This document shows positions 1 to 8,687 of a stretch of 64,000 bases of DNA, piece by piece. Location: NCBI GenBank assembly GCA_051876355.1, contig JBJEHU010000037.1:186001-250000 (forward strand), written 5' to 3'. Position numbers and translations under genes: made by a program. The stretch comes from Olsenella_L sp051876355. GTDB taxonomy: Bacteria > Actinomycetota > Coriobacteriia > Coriobacteriales > Atopobiaceae. The notes below the pieces were generated by a model. That model was not told where the DNA came from. It did no database searches and was given only the letters and a program-made list of their open reading frames with translations. Every line of letters starts with the position of its first letter. Within the stretch, counting starts at the first letter, position 1.

Positions 1-45
1 TGTTCATCAATGAGACGGGCTTCCGTCACACGTTGGAAAGATTGG

Positions 46-1185
46 ATGAATATGAACGTAGCCCTGCTTGGCCACGGTACGGTCGGTCGTGGCGTGGTCC
101 AGATCATCGAGAGCTCGGTACCGTCGCTTCAGGTCACGCGCATCCTCGAGCTGCCTGACCGCTGCACTGAGCCCAGGATGACGTCGAACTTCGACGATAT
201 CGCCAATGATTCCACCATCGACTGCGTCGTCGAGGCCATGGGCGGCCTCGAGCCTGCGCATACGTATATCGTGCGTGCCCTCGACGCCGGCAAGTCTGTC
301 GTCACGTCCAACAAGGCAGTCGTCGCAGCCTACTTCCAGGAATTTGTGGGCCATGCGAAGGCATCGGGCGCCCGCCTCTTCATCGAGGCCACCTGCGGCG
401 GCGGCATCCCCTGGATCGCTTCGATCATGAAGGCGAAGCGCATCGACGAGATCTCTTCCATCTCCGGCATCATGAACGGCACGACGAACTACATCATCGA
501 GAAGATGCGCGATGACGCGGTCGACTTCGATGTCGCGCTTTCCGAGGCGCAGCGTCTGGGATATGCCGAGCGCGATCCTACCGCCGATATCGACGGCATC
601 GATGTGAAGAACAAGACGATCATCGGCACGTCGGTCGCCTTCGGCTGCGCCTGCTCGAAGGACATCCCTACGACCGGCATCCGGAACCTGAAGATCGCCG
701 ATCTCACATTCCTCGAGAGCAGGGGCTATGTCGTGAAGCTTCTCGGCCGTGCGACTCAGAAGGATGGCCGCTATGCGGCTGCTGTCGAGCCGGTCTGCAT
801 GCCTCTGCGCACGCTCGAGGCGGACGTTCCCTCGAACTTCAACCTCGTGACGCTTGTCGGCACGACGATCGGCGAGCTCAAGTTCTATGGCCAGGGTGCA
901 GGAAGCCTGCCTACGGGCAACGCGATCGTCCAGGACCTCCTTGACTGCTCAGAAGGTGCAAAGCCCGTCTACCGCTTCGATGAGCCGCTCACCTGGGATC
1001 CGTCGCTTCTCAAAGGCAGCTATCTCCTCCGCACGAAGGCAGAGCCGCCTGAGGGTGCCAAGCCCTATCTCGAGGGCTACTGGCGCCTCGATGGCCTGAA
1101 CGTCGAGAGTGCCCGTGCGCTCTACGAGCAGCAGCTTGAAAAAGATTCCGCTGCCTTCATGGCGGCATTCCCGCAGGAGGCATAA
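46..1185 (+). CDS. hom: Homoserine dehydrogenase, short form without ACT domain
   Basis: Catalyses NAD(P)H-dependent reduction of aspartate semialdehyde to homoserine, the branch towards threonine and methionine. The N-terminal Rossmann motif GHGTVGRG lies at about residues 9-16, followed by the substrate-domain signatures NGTTNYI and PTADIDGIDVKNK. At about 379 residues it has no C-terminal ACT domain, so allosteric control by threonine is not expected from the sequence. ATG at 46 is preferred because GGAAAG at 35-40 sits 5 bases upstream; ATG at 52 is a close alternative. The reading frame is open up to 10, but those extra residues do not look conserved. It is followed at once by lysC and asd, so the three genes form an aspartate-pathway operon. 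Confidence 0.93.
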   Translation: MNMNVALLGHGTVGRGVVQIIESSVPSLQVTRILELPDRCTEPRMTSNFDDIANDSTIDCVVEAMGGLEPAHTYIVRALDAGKSVVTSNKAVVAAYFQEFVGHAKASGARLFIEATCGGGIPWIASIMKAKRIDEISSISGIMNGTTNYIIEKMRDDAVDFDVALSEAQRLGYAERDPTADIDGIDVKNKTIIGTSVAFGCACSKDIPTTGIRNLKIADLTFLESRGYVVKLLGRATQKDGRYAAAVEPVCMPLRTLEADVPSNFNLVTLVGTTIGELKFYGQGAGSLPTGNAIVQDLLDCSEGAKPVYRFDEPLTWDPSLLKGSYLLRTKAEPPEGAKPYLEGYWRLDGLNVESARALYEQQLEKDSAAFMAAFPQEA

Positions 1186-1186
1186 C

Positions 1187-2509
1187 GTGCTCAAGGTAGC
1201 GAAATTCGGCGGCTCCAGCGTCGCTTCGGCTGAACAGTTCAGGAAGGTCAAGAGCATCGTCGAGGCAGACCCTGCCCGCCAGTTCATCGTCGTCTCTGCG
1301 GCAGGCCGCCGCTCGAAGGACGATGACAAGATCACTGACCTCCTCTATCTCGTCTGCGCCCATGTGAAGTACCACGTGGATGCAACGCCTCTGATGGATC
1401 AGATCAAGGCCCGCTTCGTCGAGATCGCCCGCGAACTCGGCCTCTCCTATCCGATCGAGGAGGAGTTCGACGAGTTCGAGGCGCATGTGACGGAGTACTC
1501 TCCCGAATACATCGTGTCCCGCGGCGAGTACTTCACCGGCCAGCTCATGGCCGAGTACCTCGGCCTTCCCTTCGTCGATGCCGCTGATGTCATGCGCTTC
1601 CACCGCAATGGCAAGGTCAGCATGACGAAGGCGACGCACAACATCCACGAGATGGCAAAGAAGATCGGGCCGTTCCTGATTCCCGGCTTCTATGGCGCGA
1701 CGCCGGAAGGCGAGATCTGCCTCTTCGACCGTGGCGGCGGCGACATCACGGGTGCCATCGTTGCCCGTGCCATCGGCGTCGACCTCTACGAGAACTGGAC
1801 CGATGTGTCGGGCTTCCTGTCCTGCGACCCGCGCATCGTCGAGCATCCACGTCCGATCCACCGCATCACGTTCGACGAGATGCGCGAGCTCTCCTACATG
1901 GGAGCTTCTGTCCTCCACGAGGAGGCGATATTCCCGGTACGCGAGGTCGGCATCCCTATCGCAATCAAGAACACGAACGACCCGCACGCCGAGGGCACGA
2001 TCATCTCCGAAGAGGCGACAGACGACTCTGTCGAGCACCTGATCACGGGCATCGCCGGCAAGAAGGACTTCCTCTGCGTCTACGTGAAGCAGAACCACAT
2101 GTCGACGGCTGTCGGCGTCCTGCGCCGCGTGCTTTCGGTCTTCGAGCGCTACGGCGTCTCCATCGAGCATGTGCCGACCGGCATCGATTCCTTCGGCGTT
2201 GTCGTGAATGCAGCCGATGTGCATGACTGCCTCTACTCGATCGTGGGCGACATCCAGGAAGAGGTCCAGCCGGACGAGGTCCGTGTCATCGATGGCCTGG
2301 CCCTCATCACGGTCGTCGGCCGTAACATGTCGAAGCGCGTCGGCACGTCGGGCCGCGTCTTCTCCACGCTCGGCGAGAACGGCATCAATGTCCGCCTGAT
2401 CACGCAGAGCTCCCAGGAGATCAACATCATCTTCGGCGTGGACAACGCCGAGTTCGAACGGGCAATACGTACCATCTACCAGGCATTTGCCGACGAGATG
2501 GTGGAATAG
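1187..2509 (+). CDS. lysC: Aspartate kinase
   Basis: Phosphorylates aspartate, the committed step to lysine, threonine and methionine. The kinase signature KFGGSSV is at residues 6-12, and the C-terminal third (from about residue 300) has the two ACT-like repeats that normally bind lysine and/or threonine. The start is GTG at 1187, one base after the hom stop, with AGGAGG at 1175-1180; the longer open frame upstream is shadow sequence inside hom. It encodes 440 residues, normal for a monofunctional aspartokinase. Tight spacing with hom and asd implies co-transcription, and the kinase is the likely feedback point for the pathway because Hom lacks an ACT domain. Confidence 0.94.
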   Translation: MLKVAKFGGSSVASAEQFRKVKSIVEADPARQFIVVSAAGRRSKDDDKITDLLYLVCAHVKYHVDATPLMDQIKARFVEIARELGLSYPIEEEFDEFEAHVTEYSPEYIVSRGEYFTGQLMAEYLGLPFVDAADVMRFHRNGKVSMTKATHNIHEMAKKIGPFLIPGFYGATPEGEICLFDRGGGDITGAIVARAIGVDLYENWTDVSGFLSCDPRIVEHPRPIHRITFDEMRELSYMGASVLHEEAIFPVREVGIPIAIKNTNDPHAEGTIISEEATDDSVEHLITGIAGKKDFLCVYVKQNHMSTAVGVLRRVLSVFERYGVSIEHVPTGIDSFGVVVNAADVHDCLYSIVGDIQEEVQPDEVRVIDGLALITVVGRNMSKRVGTSGRVFSTLGENGINVRLITQSSQEINIIFGVDNAEFERAIRTIYQAFADEMVE

Positions 2510-2519
2510 GAGTCAAACC

Positions 2520-3533
2520 ATGGCAGGAAAGCGCGTAGCCATCCTCGGCGCCACGGGCGTTGTCGGAACCCAGATGAGGCAGTGCCTCGAAGAGCGCAAC
2601 TTCCCGGTAAGCGAGCTCATCCCGCTTGCAAGCGCGAAGAGCGCCGGCAAGAAGCTGACGTTCAAGGGCGAGGAGGTCGAGGTCAAGGAGGCAAAGCCTG
2701 AGGCCTTCGACGGCGTCGATATCGTCCTCGGCGCTGCAGGCGATGGAATCGCGAAGGCGCTGCTTCCCGAGGCAGCCGCACGCGGTGCCGTCTGCGTCGA
2801 CAACTCGCATGCATTCCGTCTCGACCCGGATGTGCCGCTTGTCGTCCCCGAGATCAACCCGGGCGACATCCAGAACCATCCCCGCAACATCATCGCCAAT
2901 CCCAACTGCGCGACGATCATCGGCCTTGTGCCGACCTATCCGCTCCACAAGGCGGCAGGGCTCAAGCGCATGATCGTCTCCACGTACCAGGCGGCCTCCG
3001 GCGCTGGCATGCCCGGCCTCACGGAGCTCACGCGCGAGCTCAAGGTGCTCGCTGAGGGCGGAGAAGTGGGGGATACGAGCCCGTTTGCCTACCAGCTCGC
3101 GATGAACCTCATCCCGCAGATCGGCAGCTTCAAGGACGAGGGCTATACGTCCGAGGAGTGGAAGATGCAGAATGAGGGCAGGAAGATCATGCACCTGCCT
3201 GAGGTCCGCGTGAACTGCACCTGCGTCCGCGTGCCCATCATGCGCTCGCACTCCGAGTCCATCACGCTCGAGCTCGAGAATCCGCTCTCGCCGGACGAGG
3301 CACGCGGGATCCTGAGCACGGCTCCGGGCGTCAAGGTCGTGGACGATCCGGCAAACCTCCGCTACCCGATGCCGCTCGATACCTCCGACCAGGACCTTGT
3401 CTTCGTCGGCAGGATCCGCCGCGATCTCTCCGCTCCGGACGGCGTGAACGGCCTCACGTTCTTCTGCTGCGGCGACCAGATCCGCAAGGGTGCGGCCACG
3501 AACGCAGTCCAGATTGCCGAGTACCTCGTCTAG
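2520..3533 (+). CDS. asd: Aspartate-semialdehyde dehydrogenase
   Basis: NADPH-dependent reduction of aspartyl phosphate to aspartate semialdehyde, linking LysC and Hom. The nucleotide-binding motif GATGVVG is at residues 10-16 and the active-site cysteine is C130 in NPNCATI. The protein is 337 residues, the usual length. ATG at 2520 is preceded by AGGAG at 2508-2512, which overlaps the lysC stop. It is the last gene of the hom-lysC-asd unit and is followed by a strong hairpin terminator. Confidence 0.95.
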   Translation: MAGKRVAILGATGVVGTQMRQCLEERNFPVSELIPLASAKSAGKKLTFKGEEVEVKEAKPEAFDGVDIVLGAAGDGIAKALLPEAAARGAVCVDNSHAFRLDPDVPLVVPEINPGDIQNHPRNIIANPNCATIIGLVPTYPLHKAAGLKRMIVSTYQAASGAGMPGLTELTRELKVLAEGGEVGDTSPFAYQLAMNLIPQIGSFKDEGYTSEEWKMQNEGRKIMHLPEVRVNCTCVRVPIMRSHSESITLELENPLSPDEARGILSTAPGVKVVDDPANLRYPMPLDTSDQDLVFVGRIRRDLSAPDGVNGLTFFCCGDQIRKGAATNAVQIAEYLV

Positions 3534-3557
3534 GACAGGCTTTCATAGGCACGAAGA

Positions 3558-3595
3558 AGCCCTCCAGCACATGCCGTGCAGGAGGGCTCATTTTT
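3558..3595 (+). terminator. Intrinsic terminator of hom-lysC-asd
   Basis: AGCCCTCC-A-GCAC pairs with GTGC-A-GGAGGGCT across a short ATGCC loop (one A/A mismatch) and is followed by CATTTTTGG. It lies 24 bases after the asd stop. Confidence 0.8.
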
Positions 3596-3610
3596 GGCTC
3601 TGCGTATCCT

Positions 3611-3982
3611 TTACAGGTCGTCTGCCGCGATGGACGAGTCGCATTCCTTGCGCATGCGCTCTATGCGCCGCAGGAGGCTCTCCTTCTTCTCGTAGCTATG
3701 CGACTGGAAGATGTCTCCGTTGTCCTTCGTGAAGAAGCGGAAGAAGTAGTTGCCGGAGAGCGTCTCATAGATGCGGTACTTCGGTGCCGCCTCGCGCTTG
3801 AAGGCGTCGACAGTCGAATCCTCGACCGCAGCATTCGGGGCATCTGCACGCACGGCGTCGATGCCTGCGAGGCACTCTTCGCGGGACGGGAAGACAAGGG
3901 ACGTGCCCAGGATGTGGCCATTGCTGGAGCACAGATTGAAGAGATAGCGGCCATCCTTCTCGTTCAGTACATACTGACCCAT
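3611..3982 (-). CDS. YegP/DUF1508-family protein
   Basis: A 123-residue soluble protein built of two tandem repeats of about 50 residues: GQYVLNEKDGRYLFNL... and KYRIYETLSGNYFFRF.... This is the YegP (DUF1508) fold, whose function is not established; each repeat has the family pattern of an aromatic-rich strand followed by K-x-x-G-E/D-x-x-F/L-x-S and a stretch of helix. A clear AAGGAG lies upstream of the ATG at 3980-3982. It is convergent with asd and precedes the L,D-transpeptidase gene's 3' end on the same strand, from which it is separated by about 110 bases. Confidence 0.75.
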   Translation of the reverse strand: MGQYVLNEKDGRYLFNLCSSNGHILGTSLVFPSREECLAGIDAVRADAPNAAVEDSTVDAFKREAAPKYRIYETLSGNYFFRFFTKDNGDIFQSHSYEKKESLLRRIERMRKECDSSIAADDL

Positions 3983-4094
3983 AGGGACTCCTTTCGCTCG
4001 GGACAGTTAATGCCATCAATCTTGCTGCAGATGCGCAGAGATGCGGCGTTCATGGCGGCAAATGGCAGACTGTCCTATGCGAACGGAAAAGAGC

Positions 4095-5645
4095 CTACTC
4101 GTGTACGACCACGACATCTCCGACATGCACGAGGCCATAGAGCTCGTTTGCCGCATCGAGCGGCAGGTTCACGCAGCCATGGCTGCCATCCGTCTTGTAG
4201 ATGTCGCCTCCGAACTCCGTCCTCCAGGTCGCATCGTGGAGTCCCCAGACCGTGCGGATGAAGCCCATCCAGTTGTAGACGAAGTTCTCCGAGGCATCCT
4301 CTCCCGTGAGCGTGATGGAGTTCATCATGTTCTGGATCGTGAAGACGCCTTCGGGCGTGTCATTGCCGGCAGAGACATTGCCGGTCACGACATCGGACTC
4401 CCAGAGGACCTGTCCGGCATCCACGAGCACGGCGTGCTGGTTCGTGATGTCCACATCGATGTAGCGGTCTCCCCAGTCAGCCTCTCCTGCCTTCGTGAAG
4501 CCGTCGGCTTCCTGGGTGACCGCGATATCGATCGTCGCGGTATCCTTCGCCGTCGCTGCAGCATATGCCTCCTCGGCAAAGCTCTCGGCGTCTACAAGCT
4601 GGCCATACGTGCTCTCGGATTCGGGGTTCGTGTTGCAGACGACCGTGCGGGTGCGTCCCTCGTAGTCCGTGAACGTGCGCGTCGTGCCGACGGTGTCGAA
4701 ATTGTCCTCTGCCCACTTCTCGATCGAGGCAACCGTGAGCTGGGGCTGGTAGCTGTCATCGAGCTCGATCCAGTCGGCGACGATATTGTCGGAAGGGGTT
4801 GCCACGGTCGTGCCATCGAGCGTGATCGTGAGCTGGGCGCCCATGAGAGCGTTGGCAGCAGGGATGGCTGAGGCAAGGCGCTCGTCGGTCGAGAGCACCT
4901 CAGGCGTGATGTAGGCGGCGGCATTGAGCGTGCAGGAGCTTGCGAGGTGCTGGAACGATGTCCTCACGGCATCCTCCACGACATCCTCGTGGAGCTGGTT
5001 TCCTCGAGTCTCTGCGGCGACGACGAAGCTCTGCTGGTCCGCATCATAGGCAAGATGGGCATCCTCGGAAGGCGTTGCTGCGGCATTCACCTCTTCGACG
5101 GCAGAGGACACGGCATCGGAGAACGAGCTCTCGTCGAGCGTGGCGGCATCGGAGGGAAGCACGACCTCCGACCTGCCCCAGAGCGACCGGATGGCTGCGA
5201 CAGGCCAGACAAGGCTGCTCTGGGCATGCAGGAGCTCGCGCGCTGCCTTGTCTGCATCGTAGGAGAAGCCGGCATCCGCACCAGAGATCGTGAAGCTCTC
5301 GGTACCGTCAGTGTCGCTTGCCGTGACGGAGAAGCCGTCTGCGGCATCGGCGAGGCGAGAAGAGAGCGTGGATGCATTGGCAAGCGAGATGTCCTGGCCT
5401 GCTGCGGTCGTGCCGGGCAGGACATGGTTCATGAAGAAGATGCAGCCGGCTAGGTAGACAACGGCAATGACGGCAATGATGAGAGGAGCCTTCGATGCCT
5501 TCCTGCGGCTGCGCGGCTGCTGAGGCGTGCGCCTCGGCTCCTCATGCCTTGCACCATGCCTTGGCGTCTGCTGCTCTTCCTGCGTTCTTGCCATATGCGC
5601 TGCGTGGGCGGGCCTGTTTGTGCCGCTCTCCATATGCCTGGACAC
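4095..5645 (-). CDS. L,D-transpeptidase (YkuD) with PG-binding-like ectodomain
   Basis: A cell-wall enzyme expected to form 3-3 peptide cross-links or attach proteins to peptidoglycan outside the membrane. A basic cytoplasmic tail of about 50 residues precedes a single membrane segment at 53-72. It is followed by a long extracytoplasmic region resembling peptidoglycan-binding (PG_binding_4-type) domains and then a C-terminal YkuD domain. The catalytic motif SHGCVNLP is at 488-495, with nucleophile C491; the partner His is in WGLHDATWR. Length is 516 residues. GTG at 5643-5645 is taken as the start because the next ATG (5633) has no ribosome-binding site; both are weak. It is divergent from the SpoU methyltransferase gene. 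Confidence 0.85.
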   Translation of the reverse strand: MSRHMESGTNRPAHAAHMARTQEEQQTPRHGARHEEPRRTPQQPRSRRKASKAPLIIAVIAVVYLAGCIFFMNHVLPGTTAAGQDISLANASTLSSRLADAADGFSVTASDTDGTESFTISGADAGFSYDADKAARELLHAQSSLVWPVAAIRSLWGRSEVVLPSDAATLDESSFSDAVSSAVEEVNAAATPSEDAHLAYDADQQSFVVAAETRGNQLHEDVVEDAVRTSFQHLASSCTLNAAAYITPEVLSTDERLASAIPAANALMGAQLTITLDGTTVATPSDNIVADWIELDDSYQPQLTVASIEKWAEDNFDTVGTTRTFTDYEGRTRTVVCNTNPESESTYGQLVDAESFAEEAYAAATAKDTATIDIAVTQEADGFTKAGEADWGDRYIDVDITNQHAVLVDAGQVLWESDVVTGNVSAGNDTPEGVFTIQNMMNSITLTGEDASENFVYNWMGFIRTVWGLHDATWRTEFGGDIYKTDGSHGCVNLPLDAANELYGLVHVGDVVVVHE

Positions 5646-5683
5646 TGCTACCTGACTCTCTTTCGTGTCTCGTGTTCCGGAGA

Positions 5684-5692
5684 TGCTATCGT
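5684..5692 (+). promoter_or_regulatory. Candidate extended -10 promoter of the SpoU methyltransferase gene
   Basis: TG-C-TATCGT is an extended -10 element without a good -35, about 48 bases upstream of the GTG start at 5740. It matches the TGCTAnnnT pattern seen before ileS and guaB. Confidence 0.4.
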
Positions 5693-5739
5693 AGCAGCAA
5701 GGAAGAGGTGCGTCAGAGCTTAAACGAAAGGTTCAGAGA

Positions 5740-6576
5740 GTGAAGCCAGAAACAGTCAGAGATCTCGAGGACCCGCGCCTCGACCCCTATCTCCGTCTCA
5801 CGAACCATCAGCTGAGAAGCGAGCTCGAGGCCGAGCAGGCGCTTCTCATCTGCGAGTCGCAGATCGCAATCGAGGTCGCGCTCAAGGAAGGCGTCGTGCC
5901 CCTATCGCTTCTGGCAGACGAGAGCCAGCTCAAGAGCATCGGCTCTCTCCTCGAGATGTGGCCAGACGAGGCGCCGGTCCTCCTTCTTCCGCACAACATG
6001 TCGGAGAAGGTCACGGGCTACCGCCTCAACCGTGGCGTGCTTGCGGCCATGAAGAGGCCTCAGCTGCCCACGGCAGCAGAGCTTGTGGAAAGGCTCTGCG
6101 CCAAGCATGAACGCGTGCGCCTCGCCGTGCTCGAAGGCCTTGTCGACGTCTCGAATGTGGGGGCGCTCTTCCGCTCGGCTGCGGCCCTCGATGTGGACGT
6201 CGTGATCGTGGCGCCAAGCTGTGCCGACCCCTGGAACAGGAGGTCGGTAAGGGTGTCCATGGGAACGATATTCCAGGTGCCGTGGGCAAAGGCGGAAGGG
6301 GAGTGGCCCGAGAGCCTCTTTGCGCTCCTCGATCGCTATGGCTTCTCCTCGGTCGCGCTGGCACTCACCGATGACGCAGTGCCGCTTTCAGACCCCGTCC
6401 TCAAGGAGCCGGCGCGCGAAGCGCTCTTCTTCGGATCTGAGGGCTATGGACTCTCGGAAGAGGTGCTTTCCCGCTGCGATCGTCACGCTATCATCCCGAT
6501 GAGCCACGGCGTCGATTCGCTCAATGTGGCCGCAAGCTCTGCGGTCACGTTCTGGGAGCTCTGCGCGAAGCGATAG
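5740..6576 (+). CDS. SpoU/TrmH-family RNA 2'-O-methyltransferase
   Basis: An S-adenosylmethionine-dependent methyltransferase expected to modify a ribose in rRNA or tRNA. The C-terminal SPOUT domain shows the three knot motifs: EGLVDVSNVGALFRSA (about residues 131-146), GSEGYGLS, and IPMSHGVDSLNVAASSAV. The first 110 residues form the usual substrate-binding N-domain. It encodes 278 residues with a GTG start at 5740. The target nucleotide cannot be read from sequence. It stands alone, convergent with ftsH, and the two share an intergenic hairpin. Confidence 0.88.
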   Translation: MKPETVRDLEDPRLDPYLRLTNHQLRSELEAEQALLICESQIAIEVALKEGVVPLSLLADESQLKSIGSLLEMWPDEAPVLLLPHNMSEKVTGYRLNRGVLAAMKRPQLPTAAELVERLCAKHERVRLAVLEGLVDVSNVGALFRSAAALDVDVVIVAPSCADPWNRRSVRVSMGTIFQVPWAKAEGEWPESLFALLDRYGFSSVALALTDDAVPLSDPVLKEPAREALFFGSEGYGLSEEVLSRCDRHAIIPMSHGVDSLNVAASSAVTFWELCAKR

Positions 6577-6595
6577 CGCGTTTGATATGCCGGCA

Positions 6596-6630
6596 TGAAA
6601 AAGAGGGAGGCACCGCTGGGTGCCTCCCTC
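6596..6630 (-). terminator. Terminator of ftsH (convergent with the SpoU gene)
   Basis: A perfect 12-bp stem, GAGGGAGGCACC / GGTGCCTCCCTC, with a 4-base loop. On the minus strand it is followed by TTTTTC, so it terminates ftsH. On the plus strand no T-run follows, so it is at best a weak terminator for the SpoU gene. Confidence 0.8.
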
Positions 6631-6652
6631 TGGCATATCGTGCGGCAGATGC

Positions 6653-8554
6653 CTACTGCTGGGCCGGAGCCTGTGCAGGACGCGGAGCGAAGCCGTCGTC
6701 GCGCGTGAACATTGCCATGAACTCCTCGCCCGTAATCGTCTCCTTCTTCTGGAGGTAGCGGGCAATCTCGTGGAGCTTGAAGCGGTGGTCCTGGAGCGTC
6801 TTGAGGGCGGTCTGGTGACCTTCCTCGACGAGCTTCTGGACCATCTCGTCGACCTTCTCGGCCGTGCCTTCGGAGCAGGTGAGCTCCGAGCCGCCGCCGA
6901 GGTAGCGGTTCCTCTGCTGGCCGAGGGCGACCATGCCGAGCTCTTCGGTCATGCCGTACTGGGTGACCATGGCGCGGGCAATCTGCGTCGCCTTCTCGAT
7001 ATCGTTCGAGGCGCCGTTCGTGGCCTCGCCGAAGATGAGCTCCTCGGCAGCACGTCCGCCGCAGAGGACGGCAATCTGCTCTTCCATGTCCTTCTTCGTG
7101 GACAGGAAGTGCTCGTTCTCGTCGACCTGCATCGTGTAGCCGAGCGCGCCCGAGGTGCGCGGCACGATCGTGATCTTCTGGACCGGGGCATCGGAGCGCT
7201 GGGTGGCAGCGACGATTGCGTGGCCGACCTCGTGATAGGAGACGACCTGCTTCTCATGCTCGGAGAGGACCGTCGACTTGCGCTTCTCGCCGGCGATGAC
7301 GACCTCGACGGATTCCTGGATGTCTTCCTGGGAGACGCGCTTCCTGCCCATGCGAACAGCACGCAGTGCTGCCTCGTTGATGATGTTGGCAAGGTCTGCG
7401 CCGGAGGCGCCAGGGGTCGAGCGGGCGATGACATCGAGGTCGATGCCCGGCTCCATCTTCACATCGTTCGCGTGGAGCTGAAGGATTGCCTTCCTGCCGG
7501 CAAGGTCGGGGAGTTCGACAGGGATGCGGCGGTCGAAGCGGCCAGGACGAAGCAGTGCCGGGTCGAGCGTCTCGGGCCTGTTCGTGGCTGCGAGGACGAC
7601 GATGCCCTTGTGGTTGTCGAAGCCGTCCATCTCGGACAGGAGCTGGTTCAGCGTCTGCTCGCGCTCGTCGTTCGAGTTGATCGACGTGTCGCGCCTCTTG
7701 CCGACAGCATCGATCTCATCGATGAAGACGATGCAGGGAGCCTTCTTGTTTGCTTCCTTGAAGAGGTCGCGGACCTTGGCAGCGCCACGGCCGACGAACA
7801 TCTCGACGAATTCGGAGCCGGAGATCTGGAAGAACGTGACGCCGGCTTCGCCAGCGACAGCACGGGCAAGAAGCGTCTTGCCGGTTCCCGGAGGGCCGAC
7901 GAGCAGGGCACCACGCGGGCAGCGTGCGCCGATCTCGTTGTACTTCTCAGGATGCTGCAGGAAGTTCACGATCTCCTGCAGGGATTCCTTTGCCTCGTCC
8001 TGGCCAGCGACATCCTTGAACGTCGTATGGACCTCTTCGCCCTTGACCTCCTTGGCAGAGGACTTGCCGAGTCCTCCTCCGCCAAGGCCGCCAAAGCCAG
8101 ATCCGCTCGAGAAGTCCATCGTGTCGCCCATCTGCTTGCGCATGCGCCGGTTGATGAGCCAGCCGAGGAAGAACACGATCGCGAGCGGGATGATGTAGCT
8201 CAGGAGCATGTAGTAGGCAAGGTTCTGGTTCTCGTTCGGAATCGAGGCAGACATGTCGACATTGTGCTCTGAGAGCCTGCTGACAAGGCTGTCGTCGTTC
8301 GGGAACGCGGTCGTCGAATAGGTCTTCTCGGTGCCGCTCGAGTCTTTGGCCGTGAACTTGATCTCGTTCGTGCTGGTATCGAGGTCCACCTTCGAGACCT
8401 GGTTGTCATCGACCATCTCGAGGAACGTGCTGTAGCTTACATCCGTCACCTGCTGGTACATGGTGGGGTTGAAGTACGAGTTCAGGCCGAAGATCAGCGC
8501 GATAGCGACGATCAGGTACAAGATCATCGACTGCCGTTGCTTCTTGTTGTCCAT
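6653..8554 (-). CDS. ftsH: ATP-dependent zinc metalloprotease FtsH
   Basis: A membrane-anchored hexameric AAA+ protease that removes misassembled membrane proteins and short-lived regulators. Membrane segments lie at about 10-26 and 113-133 with a roughly 85-residue extracytoplasmic domain between them. Walker A GPPGTGKT is at 220-227, Walker B IVFIDEIDA at 275-283, and the zinc site HEVGH at 441-445. Length is 633 residues, typical. AGGAG sits 6 bases before the ATG at 8554. A glycine-rich linker (about residues 151-163) follows the second membrane segment. It lies downstream of fbp on the same strand, separated by 133 bases. Confidence 0.97.
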   Translation of the reverse strand: MDNKKQRQSMILYLIVAIALIFGLNSYFNPTMYQQVTDVSYSTFLEMVDDNQVSKVDLDTSTNEIKFTAKDSSGTEKTYSTTAFPNDDSLVSRLSEHNVDMSASIPNENQNLAYYMLLSYIIPLAIVFFLGWLINRRMRKQMGDTMDFSSGSGFGGLGGGGLGKSSAKEVKGEEVHTTFKDVAGQDEAKESLQEIVNFLQHPEKYNEIGARCPRGALLVGPPGTGKTLLARAVAGEAGVTFFQISGSEFVEMFVGRGAAKVRDLFKEANKKAPCIVFIDEIDAVGKRRDTSINSNDEREQTLNQLLSEMDGFDNHKGIVVLAATNRPETLDPALLRPGRFDRRIPVELPDLAGRKAILQLHANDVKMEPGIDLDVIARSTPGASGADLANIINEAALRAVRMGRKRVSQEDIQESVEVVIAGEKRKSTVLSEHEKQVVSYHEVGHAIVAATQRSDAPVQKITIVPRTSGALGYTMQVDENEHFLSTKKDMEEQIAVLCGGRAAEELIFGEATNGASNDIEKATQIARAMVTQYGMTEELGMVALGQQRNRYLGGGSELTCSEGTAEKVDEMVQKLVEEGHQTALKTLQDHRFKLHEIARYLQKKETITGEEFMAMFTRDDGFAPRPAQAPAQQ

Positions 8555-8687
8555 CGTCTTCTCCTAGCGGGTGCCGGAGCACCCATTTCCAACTGCATTG
8601 CAGAAACATGTACCCCAAGCCCGAAAATAGAGACACATATCCCAGAAATCTGGAGAGAATGCAGCGAATTGTTCCGTCGGTGTCCCG